From: Lysobacterales bacterium PRO7
Lineage (GTDB): Bacteria > Pseudomonadota > Gammaproteobacteria > Xanthomonadales > Rhodanobacteraceae
Direction: 5' to 3'
Length of the DNA: 54,195 nt
NCBI GenBank assembly: GCA_021404785.1
Contig: QWHH01000017.1
Coordinates: 1 to 54,195, forward strand
In this document: one piece after another, positions 8,924 to 16,437 of the stretch
Layout of the letters: every line of letters begins with the position of its first letter
Position numbering within the stretch: the stretch's first letter is position 1
The notes under the pieces: generated by a model
Seen by the model: the letters and a program-made list of their open reading frames with translations, nothing else
Databases searched by the model: none
Told to the model about the DNA's origin: nothing
Translations under genes and position numbers: made by a program

Positions 8924-9124
8924 CCCCTGCGGGAGGGAATTCGCAACGCGTGCAGTTCTCAGGTACACTCGCGTCGCTGTAATTGCCAGGGTCACGGTGA
9001 ATTGTGGCCTGATGCGGTCAATCTCACGATTAGCTTCATCGCCATCCACGCTTATTCCTTAGCAAGACAGTCGCAACCTGGAATGTTTCCGGCTGCGTCA
9101 TTCCCATTGTTTCAGGAGTTTGTC
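8924..9124 (+). promoter_or_regulatory. Putative promoter and long leader of the cold-shock gene
   Basis: This 201-bp gap holds no convincing gene. TACACT at 8964-8969 could be a -10 box; its -35 is poor (TTCGCA near 8940). A start near 8976 would give a leader of about 150 nt, as expected for cspA-type mRNAs whose leader structure responds to cold. AGGAG at 9114-9118 is a strong ribosome binding site. Confidence 0.4.
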
Positions 9125-9334
9125 ATGGCAGAACGTCAGATTGGTACCGTCAAGTGGTTTAACGATGCGAAGGGTTTTGGTTTCATCACGCCGGAAAGCG
9201 GTCCGGACCTGTTCGTGCATTTCCGTTCCATCCAGGGCGGCGGGTTCAAGACCCTCGCCGAAGGCCAGCGCGTCAGCTTCGTCGCCGTGCAGGGCCAGAA
9301 AGGCATGCAGGCCGATGAAGTGCAGTTGGCGTAA
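9125..9334 (+). CDS. Cold-shock protein (CspA family)
   Basis: 69 residues, a single cold-shock domain that binds single-stranded RNA or DNA as a chaperone. RNP1 (KGFGFI within [13 protein letters not shown]) and RNP2 (DLFVHF) are present. RNP2 is followed by [11 protein letters not shown] in place of the commoner SAIQ. ATG 9125 follows a strong AGGAG. It is monocistronic, bounded by the strong terminator at 9357-9390. Confidence 0.95.
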   Translation: MAERQIGTVKWFNDAKGFGFITPESGPDLFVHFRSIQGGGFKTLAEGQRVSFVAVQGQKGMQADEVQLA

Positions 9335-9356
9335 GCCCCGCACCACATAGGTACGC

Positions 9357-9390
9357 AAAAAACCCCGGTCAGCAATGGCCGGGGTTTTTT
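9357..9390 (+). terminator. Strong intrinsic terminator after the cold-shock gene
   Basis: AAAAAACCCCGG (9357-9368) pairs with CCGGGGTTTTTT (9379-9390) around a 10-nt loop. The A/T arms make it usable on both strands. Confidence 0.9.
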
Positions 9391-9429
9391 ATTCAGGCAA
9401 CACCCGCACAGCCAGCCGTGTAGAAACCG

Positions 9430-9606
9430 ATGCCCAAACCGAACTACAAATACGACAAGCGCCAACGCGATATCGCAAAGAAAAAGAAGCAGGACGAGAA
9501 GCGTCTGAAAAAGCTGGAAAAGGGTCGCGGTGCAGGCGCTGACACGCCAACCACAACACCCGACGCCGGTACGACCGACGCCACCATGCAACAGCACGAC
9601 GCCTGA
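9430..9606 (+). CDS. Lysine-rich small protein of unknown function (58 aa)
   Basis: ATG 9430 to TGA 9604-9606. The protein starts MPKPNYKYDKRQRDIAKKKK, continues with a charged helix (QDEKRLKKLEKGRG) and ends in a Thr/Asp-rich tail (residues 38-58). Codon use is typical for the genome, with third-position G/C in most codons. A similar MPKPNYKYEKRQRD opening is, from memory, frequent in hypothetical proteins of this group. The basic helix suggests nucleic-acid or ribosome association, but that is a guess. No clear Shine-Dalgarno; it lies just after the terminator at 9357-9390. Confidence 0.65.
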   Translation: MPKPNYKYDKRQRDIAKKKKQDEKRLKKLEKGRGAGADTPTTTPDAGTTDATMQQHDA

Positions 9607-9613
9607 ACAAGCC

Positions 9614-9639
9614 GTCACCCCAGCCTGCGCGGGAATGAC
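9614..9639. repeat. Fragment resembling a dispersed GTCATTCCCGCG repeat
   Basis: On the minus strand this reads GTCATTCCCGCG followed by an imperfect complementary half. It resembles short palindromic repeats scattered in many proteobacterial genomes. Only one copy is seen here, so the call rests on resemblance. Confidence 0.35.
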
Positions 9640-9653
9640 GAACAAAGACTTAT

Positions 9654-9667
9654 TCAGGTTTCCCTGA
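9654..9667 (-). terminator. Weak hairpin after the nSTAND gene
   Basis: TCAGG and CCTGA enclose GAAA on the minus strand, 5 nt after the stop of the nSTAND gene. There is only a short downstream T content, so it is at best a weak terminator or a 3'-end stabiliser. Confidence 0.3.
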
Positions 9668-9671
9668 CGAT

Positions 9672-12600
9672 TCAGCCGCTCTGCGGTGTGCGGGCCGCCA
9701 CGATCAAGCCGGATACGTAACGCATGTCCGCCAGCTTCTGCGCTTCTGCCGAAGCGCCTCCGATCAGTTTTCCAGCCTCGTCGAGATCGGCCTTGCGCTG
9801 CTTCTGGCCAGCCGCATCCGCCGGCGCGGCGATCGCACTCACGTACAACGCGTAGGCGAAATCTCGGCGGAATTGCACGCCGTGCGCACCGGCTTGCTGT
9901 TGTTCGCGGTAATACGCCAGCGCCGGCTGCAGGATCTTGTTCGCCTCGTCGTCGCGGCCCTGCAGGGCGACCGCGTTGGCGAGCACGGCAGCGATGCTCG
10001 ACTTCAGCTGGCGCGGATCGCCGCTGTCGAACGGAGCCGGTGGCACCTGCGACCAGCGCAGTGCCAACGCCTCGGCCTGCGCGTAGTCGCCGAGCTGGAG
10101 CGCCGCGCGTGCAGCGGTCCCCAGATTGCCGCGCAGCATATTGGTTCGAACATTGACGCCGGTTATGTTGTCCGCAGGGACCTTGACCGGCTCGACCTGG
10201 GCAACCAAAGCAGTAGCCGATGCCAGCGCGACCTTGGGTTCGCCCTCCAGCAATTGCAGATTGGCACCCACGACACGCTGGTCCGCGTTGGCAAGCAGCG
10301 CGCGCCGGGGGTCGTTGGCGGCCAGCTGTGCGATATATTCGTTTGTGTCGTGGGCGAACGACTTCATCGACTGCGCGGCGCCCGCCGCATCGCCGGCCTC
10401 GGCCTGCATGTTCGCGAGTCCGAGCCATTGATACCAGATCCGCGGCCCGAGGCTGGAAGGCAGGCGCTTGTCCTGTTCCAGTGCGAACAGGGAATGCATC
10501 GTCGCAATGGCGTTGGCGATTTCGCCGCGATCGAATTGCTCGTCCGCGGTTCCACGCAGGGCTACCGTCCAATACCACCAAGCTTCCAGATTCGAGGGAT
10601 CGGATCGCACCCACTCCTCGCTCGCCTGCACGGCGCGCCGGGCGTAGTCCGCTGCGGTTGCATCGTCGTGGCGGCGCTCGGCCACCTCGCTCAGCAAACC
10701 CGCGGCAAGCACGCGGTTCAAGAGCGAATGCAAGTCGCTCGGGCGCCGTGCCAGCACTTTTTCGGCAAGCTCATACACCTCTTGTTCGAGTTGTTGCGCC
10801 GCGTCGACTTTGCCGAGCAGCAGCAGGACACGGGCCTCGGAATCGGCCGTATCGGCATACGAGGAGGCCGCGTTCAGATCCGACAGGTCCAATGCACCGA
10901 TGCCGGTCAACACCTTGCGTGCTTCCTCGCAGGTGGCGACTGACTGCGCGTTGGGCTGGGTGTGGCTGAGATAATTCAGGTCGTCGCCGTACAACTGGCG
11001 CACGCGCCGTGACGGATGGTCGCCGTACACCAAGGGCTTGAGCAGATCGGCCGCCTGCTGCAATTGCACCGCCGTGCCGCGGCCGCCGCGGATCACGGTC
11101 GAGCCCTGCTCGTACAGCGCCAGCGCCAGGCCATAAACGACGTCTTCGCCGTGATTGCCGGCGGCGTGCAATTTTTCGAACTCCGACTGGGCTTCGCCGA
11201 AGCTCTTGAAGGCTGCTTCCGCCTTGCCGGCGGCGCTCAATGACGCGCCTTCGCGCACCAGCGCCATCGCGCGGTTGATCCGTGTTTGCGGCGTGACCAG
11301 TTGCGGCGGCAAGCTGTCGTAGTAGGCGACGGCTTTCTGGGCGAGCTTGCCCAGCGTGTCCAGCCGCCCGGTCGGCGCCAGCTCGGTGTAAAAATCCTCG
11401 ATCAGGAAGCTGACCAGCTTCTCGGCGTTGCTGCGCGAGTTCTGCGCATCGAGTTCCGCGCTGCGGGCACGGCGCATGTTGATCCAGCCGAAGATCGCGC
11501 CGGCGACGGCGAGCAGCATCAGCACGATGCACACGCTGGCGATCGTGCGTGCGCGCACCAGGGCGCGATGCACCGCCGCTTCGCGTTCACGCTGCGCGGC
11601 GAGCTGGCGTTCGGCTTCCTCGCGCGCTTCGCGTTCGCGGCGCGAGTTGCGGCTGGCCAGCACGACGGCGCACAAAACGTCGTGGGTGAGTTCGACACGG
11701 CGCATGTCGAGGCGCTCTTCGATGCGCAGCAGGCGACGATTGACCAGGGTCGCCAGCGCATCCGGCGCAGCGCCGGCGGCGGCGAGCGCCTTGCCGACAC
11801 GTTCTTCGGCGAGACTTTCGCGATAGCCGGATTCGGTCAACAAATCGTCTTCGACCACGCGGCGCACGCCGGCGGGCTGGTCGGCCAGCGAACGTTCGTA
11901 GAATTCGGACAGGATCGTGTCGCGCGAGCCGGCCAGCAGGTCGGCGGAAATTTCCCGACGCTTCTGGCCCAGTCGAACCGTATTGAGTTCGCGGCAAACC
12001 AGGCTGAGCAGCGATGGTTCGATTTCCGCGTTCGCCAGCTCAGAGCCGCCGGCAACGAAACGCACGATGGCTTCGGCGACTTCCTGCGACACCAGCTTGC
12101 CACCCGGCTTGACCACTGCACTCAGCGCCTGAACGCCGTTCATGCGCGCCAGACGCATGCGGTTCTGGGTGATCGACGGCATGATCGTCTTGACACCCTC
12201 CAGATGCGCCAGATAGTCCTCGCGCAGCGCAATCAGGATGCGGTAATCGGCACGCGCGAAATCGAAATCGGCGGACGCGTTATCGTCGTTTTCGATGCGT
12301 TCTTCGAGCGCGACCGGCGGACGGTTTTCCACCAGATCGGCAAGATCCTCAAGAAACTGCTTGGCACGCAAGCGTCCTGTATCGTCAGCCTGACCGAGCG
12401 TGAAGATTTCTTCGAACTGGTCGAAGATCAGCAGCGGCATCAGCGTGTTGCCGTCGCGGTCGCGCAGCAGGTCCTCCCGGTGATGCAGGAATTCCCACAG
12501 CGACTCGCCCTCGATCGCGCTGCCCGGGCGTGTCCAATGTCCGGCTTCGGCCGTGGCGCGCAGGATCGCCTGCTTGATCTGTTCGGACGGCGGCGGCGAT

Positions 12601-12878
12601 TCGGGCGCGTAATCGACGCGCACGTACACCGGGCAAAAACCTTCGGTACGCAGCCGCGGCACCAGGCCAGCGCGCAGCAACGAGGTCTTGCCCAGGCCCG
12701 ACTGGCCGAACAGCACGGTCAGCAGTTTGCGTTGTACGCGCCGCGCAAGCTCCGCAGCTTCCTCGTCGCGGCCGTGGAAGTAGGCGCGGGTTTCCTCGGA
12801 ATACGAAAACAGGCCCAGCCACGGATTTTCCGGGTCGAGCGTGACCGTATCACCGGCGCGAGCGGTGTTGTCGTTCAT
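9672..12878 (-). CDS. nSTAND-type ATPase with membrane anchor and helical-repeat tail
   Basis: 1068 residues. PENPWLGLFSYSEETRAYFHGRDEE (about 16-40) is the typical entry to nSTAND1 domains. Walker A is GQSGLGKTS at 58-66, Walker B is LLIFDQFEE at 149-157, and a winged-helix-like region follows (about 250-400). A charged Arg/Glu coiled coil (about 405-440) leads to one predicted transmembrane helix (about 444-466, IASVCIVLMLLAVAGAIFGW). The last 600 residues are Ala/Leu-rich helical repeats of TPR type, opening with EKLVSFLIEDFYTELAPTGRLDTLGKL. No effector domain is visible in the chain. GGGAGAA precedes ATG 12878, which overlaps the stop of the SIR2/TIR gene in an ATGA. STAND proteins oligomerise on sensing a ligand; here the likely effector is the coupled TIR protein. 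Defence or stress signalling is inference. Confidence 0.88.
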   Translation of the reverse strand: MNDNTARAGDTVTLDPENPWLGLFSYSEETRAYFHGRDEEAAELARRVQRKLLTVLFGQSGLGKTSLLRAGLVPRLRTEGFCPVYVRVDYAPESPPPSEQIKQAILRATAEAGHWTRPGSAIEGESLWEFLHHREDLLRDRDGNTLMPLLIFDQFEEIFTLGQADDTGRLRAKQFLEDLADLVENRPPVALEERIENDDNASADFDFARADYRILIALREDYLAHLEGVKTIMPSITQNRMRLARMNGVQALSAVVKPGGKLVSQEVAEAIVRFVAGGSELANAEIEPSLLSLVCRELNTVRLGQKRREISADLLAGSRDTILSEFYERSLADQPAGVRRVVEDDLLTESGYRESLAEERVGKALAAAGAAPDALATLVNRRLLRIEERLDMRRVELTHDVLCAVVLASRNSRREREAREEAERQLAAQREREAAVHRALVRARTIASVCIVLMLLAVAGAIFGWINMRRARSAELDAQNSRSNAEKLVSFLIEDFYTELAPTGRLDTLGKLAQKAVAYYDSLPPQLVTPQTRINRAMALVREGASLSAAGKAEAAFKSFGEAQSEFEKLHAAGNHGEDVVYGLALALYEQGSTVIRGGRGTAVQLQQAADLLKPLVYGDHPSRRVRQLYGDDLNYLSHTQPNAQSVATCEEARKVLTGIGALDLSDLNAASSYADTADSEARVLLLLGKVDAAQQLEQEVYELAEKVLARRPSDLHSLLNRVLAAGLLSEVAERRHDDATAADYARRAVQASEEWVRSDPSNLEAWWYWTVALRGTADEQFDRGEIANAIATMHSLFALEQDKRLPSSLGPRIWYQWLGLANMQAEAGDAAGAAQSMKSFAHDTNEYIAQLAANDPRRALLANADQRVVGANLQLLEGEPKVALASATALVAQVEPVKVPADNITGVNVRTNMLRGNLGTAARAALQLGDYAQAEALALRWSQVPPAPFDSGDPRQLKSSIAAVLANAVALQGRDDEANKILQPALAYYREQQQAGAHGVQFRRDFAYALYVSAIAAPADAAGQKQRKADLDEAGKLIGGASAEAQKLADMRYVSGLIVAARTPQSG

Positions 12879-14263
12879 GCGCTTCTCCCGCTGAACAACT
12901 CGCGCAATCGGCGCAGGAACTCCGGCGTTGCCTCGCCTTGCGCAAGGCGCGTCATGTGCACGGCCTTGAATTGCTCCGGCACCAGGGCGGTGGCTTCGGG
13001 CGTGTCGTCGATGCACACCGGAAGCATGAACACCGCGCCTTCGGCGATGCTGCGGCTGCGATCCACGGCGTAGCTCCACTCGCGACGGAAGTAGGCCTCG
13101 TGGCGGCGCTGCGTGGTCGCGGAAATCACCGGGACGAAGAAACTGCAGCGTGCGATGTTCGCGCGGATCTTGCGGTCGTAGTCGTCGCCGCCTTCGAGGC
13201 GATCCAGATCGAACCAGGTCGTCAGGCCCGCTGCGTCCATGCCCGCCTTCAGGTGCTGCACGGCGGGCAGGTCTTCGCGCGCGTAGCTGATGAAGATCGC
13301 GTTTTCCGGCATCTCGCGCGCGGGCGGCAGAAAGCGTTGCGGCGCGCTGCCACCGTTCGCTGCAGATGCCGGTCGTTGGCGCGCGCTCCAGCGCGCATGC
13401 AACTCGGCGACAAACGATTCCGCGCCGCCGTACACGCGCGTGCGCACGCTGACCTGCTGCAGGAACGCGACCAGGCGCTCGTCTTTCGAGGTGTGGTCGT
13501 CGGCGAACACTTCGGTGAAATCGCGCGGATCCGACAGGCGCTTGCGTTTGGCCATGCGCAGGAACAGCCGCGCCAGCCAGTTGGAAAAATCGCTGCCGAT
13601 CAGCAGCAGGTGGTTGTGCTCGAGTTCGTGAAAGAGCTTTTCGGGCGTCAGGTGCTCGGACTGCAACGCACAGATGAACTCGAGCATGTCTTCGTCGGAT
13701 AGCACATACGTCGGCGAAGCGGACAGCCGCCCGAGCAGGTGGTACACCATCGTGCGCCGCGAATCGGCACGTTCGACGGGCAAGTCGGCAACGCGGTTCG
13801 GCGCGTAGGCGACGACTTCGGTGGACGGCTGGCCGCCGAAGCGTTCGAGGTTGAGCGCGTTTTCCAGCAGCGGATCGAACGTGGTGGTGACGAACAAATC
13901 GAAATCGGTGATCTGCGCCAGTTGCCGCAGCGCCTGCGGCGGCTCGAACTGCACCTCGCGCATGATCGAACGCAGGCGCGTGTAGGCCTCCTCGCGCCGG
14001 CCGCGCTGGCCGAGGTAGCTGCACATCACGTCGTTGAGCGAAAGCGGTTGCGGCAGTGCGGAAGTATCCACCGCGAGTCGCGCCGCGAGTTTCTCGGCCA
14101 GCCAGACATACAGCGGTCGCAAGCCGGTGTCGGTCTGCACACGCAAAAGGTCGGGCCCGATGATCGGGATGACCCGGTGTTCCTCGATGTAATTGAGCAG
14201 GTCGTCCCAGGCGTCGTCGTCGAAGGCCTGCGGCAAGCTCGTTGCGGCCAAAGGAGTCGTCAT
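12875..14263 (-). CDS. SIR2-like domain fused to a TIR domain
   Basis: 462 residues. The N-terminal half looks like a SIR2_2 fold: VIPIIGPDLL (31-40), FDLFVTTTFDPLLENAL (near 119-135), VYHLLGRL (near 171-179), LSDEDMLEFI and LLLIGSDFSNWLARLFLR. The C-terminal third (about 318-455) is a TIR_2 domain: IFISYAREDLPAVQHLKAG, LTTWFDLDRLEGGDDY, then FRREWSYAV with a candidate catalytic Glu. SIR2 positions normally occupied by Asn (TTNYD) and His (LHG) read TTTFD and LLG. The SIR2 part may therefore be a non-catalytic sensor, and TIR the NAD-consuming effector. I chose ATG 14263, with AGGGGAAA upstream, over 14305. Its TGA overlaps the ATPase start. No signal peptide. Role in immunity is inferred from domain logic. 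Confidence 0.85.
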   Translation of the reverse strand: MTTPLAATSLPQAFDDDAWDDLLNYIEEHRVIPIIGPDLLRVQTDTGLRPLYVWLAEKLAARLAVDTSALPQPLSLNDVMCSYLGQRGRREEAYTRLRSIMREVQFEPPQALRQLAQITDFDLFVTTTFDPLLENALNLERFGGQPSTEVVAYAPNRVADLPVERADSRRTMVYHLLGRLSASPTYVLSDEDMLEFICALQSEHLTPEKLFHELEHNHLLLIGSDFSNWLARLFLRMAKRKRLSDPRDFTEVFADDHTSKDERLVAFLQQVSVRTRVYGGAESFVAELHARWSARQRPASAANGGSAPQRFLPPAREMPENAIFISYAREDLPAVQHLKAGMDAAGLTTWFDLDRLEGGDDYDRKIRANIARCSFFVPVISATTQRRHEAYFRREWSYAVDRSRSIAEGAVFMLPVCIDDTPEATALVPEQFKAVHMTRLAQGEATPEFLRRLRELFSGRSA

Positions 14264-14364
14264 GTTTTCCCCTGCACGAAAGGCATCTTGATGCACCGGT
14301 CGCACAGTCTACGCCAAATTTTGCGGTGGCAGCTCGCTGCGGCAATGCAACAAAAGCGGCCTGT

Positions 14365-14922
14365 TCAATCGTCCTTGCCGCCGCCCGGTATCACCGTCGG
14401 ATCGCATTTGCCGTCGCCCTTGTCGAAGACGATGCGCCAATGTCCATCGGTCTGTTTGCGCCAGATCGAGTTGAAGCGCGCGACGCACTTGCCGCTCGCG
14501 TCGTAGACGGGGCCGGTGGTGTAGGCGAGATCCTTCATGTTCCAGTTCACACGAGTCGGTTCCCAGGAAAACGGAGCGGCCGCCGCGTCGAAGTACGGCT
14601 TCCATTCTTCCAGGACGGCATCTTTGCCCAGCAGCGCACCATTCTTGTTGAAGAACACCGCGGCGTCGTCGAGAAACTCGGCAAACGCCTTGAAGTCGCG
14701 ATCCGCCATGGTCCTGGCGAAGGCGCATTCGGTTTCGATCACCTCCCTCCCGATACCGGGACGCTGGCGCGTCGTGCCATTGCAGCCTGCCCCATCGTCG
14801 GCGGGGCGCATGATCGGCTTCGAACTGGTTACCGGCTTGTGCGCAACGCTGTTGCAGCCTGCCAGTGCCAGCACACTGGCATACACAATCGCTGTCTTCG
14901 GGATCGAATGCTTCATGTTCAT
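14365..14922 (-). CDS. Lipoprotein with SnoaL/NTF2-like (DUF4440-type) domain
   Basis: 185 residues. MNMKHSIPKTAIVYASVLALAGCNS is a lipoprotein signal with lipobox LAGC. EVIETECAFARTMADRDFKAFAEFLDDAAVFFNKNGALLGKDAVLEEWKPYF and the tail WRIVFDKGDGKCDPTV fit the NTF2-like calcium/calmodulin-kinase-II-association or SnoaL family. These are cone-shaped ligand-binding or enzymatic folds. Its ATG at 14922 shares a base with the stop of the upstream oxidoreductase (TGATG). It is the last gene of a five-gene operon. Function unknown. Confidence 0.85.
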   Translation of the reverse strand: MNMKHSIPKTAIVYASVLALAGCNSVAHKPVTSSKPIMRPADDGAGCNGTTRQRPGIGREVIETECAFARTMADRDFKAFAEFLDDAAVFFNKNGALLGKDAVLEEWKPYFDAAAAPFSWEPTRVNWNMKDLAYTTGPVYDASGKCVARFNSIWRKQTDGHWRIVFDKGDGKCDPTVIPGGGKDD

Positions 14923-16436
14923 CAGCGCAAATCCTTGATGATCGCCTGTGCCGCGTTGCGTCCACTCGCGCCGCTGATGCCGCCGCCTCCGTGCACGCCG
15001 CTGCCGCACAGGAACAAGCCATCGACTGGGGTGGCGTGTTTCGACCAGCCCGGCAGCGGGCGCATGAAGAAGATCTGGTCGAGGATCAACTGGCCGTGAT
15101 TGAGATCGCCCTCGCTCAGGCCGTAGGTCGATTCCAGGTCGCGCGGCGTTATCACATGCATGCGTTTCACTGACGCCTTGAAGCCGGGGCAATGCGCATC
15201 CAGTGTGTCGACGGCGCGCTGCCCGACGATGCTGTTCGCAGCGCTCCGGTCGGTATTGCGCAATGCATACGGCGCGAACTGGAAATGCATCGAGACGACA
15301 TTGCATTCCTTAGTCGAAGATGATGTCGTGACTTCCAGATACGGTTCTTTCGAGATCTCGCCGTACTTTGCCGCGTCGTAGGCGCGCTCGAGGTAACGGA
15401 TCGACGGTGCGACAGCGAGCGTGCCTTCGGGCAAGCCATGCTGTCCGTTCGTTTGGACATGCACTTTCGCCACACAGCCGCGCAGTTTGATCGATTGCGC
15501 CTGCCAGACGAACTCCGGTGGCAGTTCGGCGGCGCCGACGAGCTTGAGCAACGTATAGCGCGGGTCGGCAGCCGACAGGATCAACGGCGCCGGGATTTCC
15601 TCCCCGCTCGCCAGCCGCACACCGGTTGCGCGCTCGCGATCGACGATGATCGATTGCACGTCGACCGACGTGCGCACTTCACCGCCGCGCGCTTTCAGCG
15701 CATCGACGAGCGCGGTCGTGATGCTGCCGACGCCACCGGCAACCGGCTGGTGCGCAAGTCCGCCGCGATTGAGCCAGTTGTGCATCAGCGTGAATCCCGT
15801 TCCGGCCGACATCGGCCCGAGCGTCACGCCATGGATCGCGAGCGCGGCAATGGCCGCGCGCAGCGCGTCGGATTCGAACCAGTTGTCGGTGAACTCTTCG
15901 GCGGACATCGACATCGCGCGCACGCAGCGGAACATGTCGCGACCACCGAGTCGTCGCAGTTTCCACAGCAGACTGGCGAGTGGCAGGCCTTCGCGGACCG
16001 GCGCGAAATGCAGCAAGCGCGGCATCGGCGTGCGGTACGCCGCATCGAGGAATGCTGCAGCGCGATCCATGAACGCGACGAATTCAGGCCAGCGCTCCGC
16101 GTCGCGAGCGGAGAACTCGCGGATGGCGTCGCGCGCACGCACGGGGTCGGCGTCGATCGTCAGGCGCCTGCCGTCGCCGAGCAGGCACACGTAAGGCGAA
16201 CGCGCGGACGCCGCGGGCAGATTCAGGCCAAGGTCGCGCACGATGTCCGGCCGCAGCTGCGCACTCGCGTGCAACGAATTGGCGCTGAAGCCGTCGCCAA
16301 ACGATTCGGTCACCAGCTGGCCGCCGGCAATCCCGCGCCGTTCGAACACGAGCACTTTCCTGCCAGCCTTGGCGAGGTAGTTCGCAGCGACGAGTCCGTT
16401 GTGCCCGGCGCCGATGATGATTGCGTCGTAGGCCAT
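14922..16436 (-). CDS. NAD(P)/FAD-dependent oxidoreductase, phytoene-desaturase/PYROXD2 type (copy 2)
   Basis: 504 residues. The FAD Rossmann motif is IGAGHNG at 8-14, followed by KVLVFERRGIAGG. The family C-terminus GLFLCGSGVHGGGGISGASGRNAAQAI is intact. Members resemble phytoene dehydrogenases and human PYROXD2 and remove hydrogen from unknown substrates. No carotenoid genes are nearby, so carotenoid desaturation is unlikely. It is a diverged paralogue of the gene directly upstream, separated by 1 nt, which suggests an ancient tandem duplication and possibly a heteromeric enzyme. Confidence 0.88.
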   Translation of the reverse strand: MAYDAIIIGAGHNGLVAANYLAKAGRKVLVFERRGIAGGQLVTESFGDGFSANSLHASAQLRPDIVRDLGLNLPAASARSPYVCLLGDGRRLTIDADPVRARDAIREFSARDAERWPEFVAFMDRAAAFLDAAYRTPMPRLLHFAPVREGLPLASLLWKLRRLGGRDMFRCVRAMSMSAEEFTDNWFESDALRAAIAALAIHGVTLGPMSAGTGFTLMHNWLNRGGLAHQPVAGGVGSITTALVDALKARGGEVRTSVDVQSIIVDRERATGVRLASGEEIPAPLILSAADPRYTLLKLVGAAELPPEFVWQAQSIKLRGCVAKVHVQTNGQHGLPEGTLAVAPSIRYLERAYDAAKYGEISKEPYLEVTTSSSTKECNVVSMHFQFAPYALRNTDRSAANSIVGQRAVDTLDAHCPGFKASVKRMHVITPRDLESTYGLSEGDLNHGQLILDQIFFMRPLPGWSKHATPVDGLFLCGSGVHGGGGISGASGRNAAQAIIKDLR

Positions 16437-16437
16437 G

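Noticed and set aside
11286-13702. Plus-strand frames of 595 and 254 codons opposite the nSTAND and TIR genes
   Set aside because: The minus strand carries Walker motifs and a TIR domain; the plus-strand products have no motifs.
12879-14345. Reading the nSTAND gene as one 1557-residue protein from 14345
   Set aside because: Upstream of 12878 that frame runs through the SIR2/TIR gene in another frame and is Arg/Ala-rich nonsense; ATG 12878 has a good ribosome binding site.
14264-14364. Promoter for the SIR2/TIR gene
   Set aside because: TAGACT near 14309 could be a -10 box, but no acceptable -35 lies 16-18 bp upstream.
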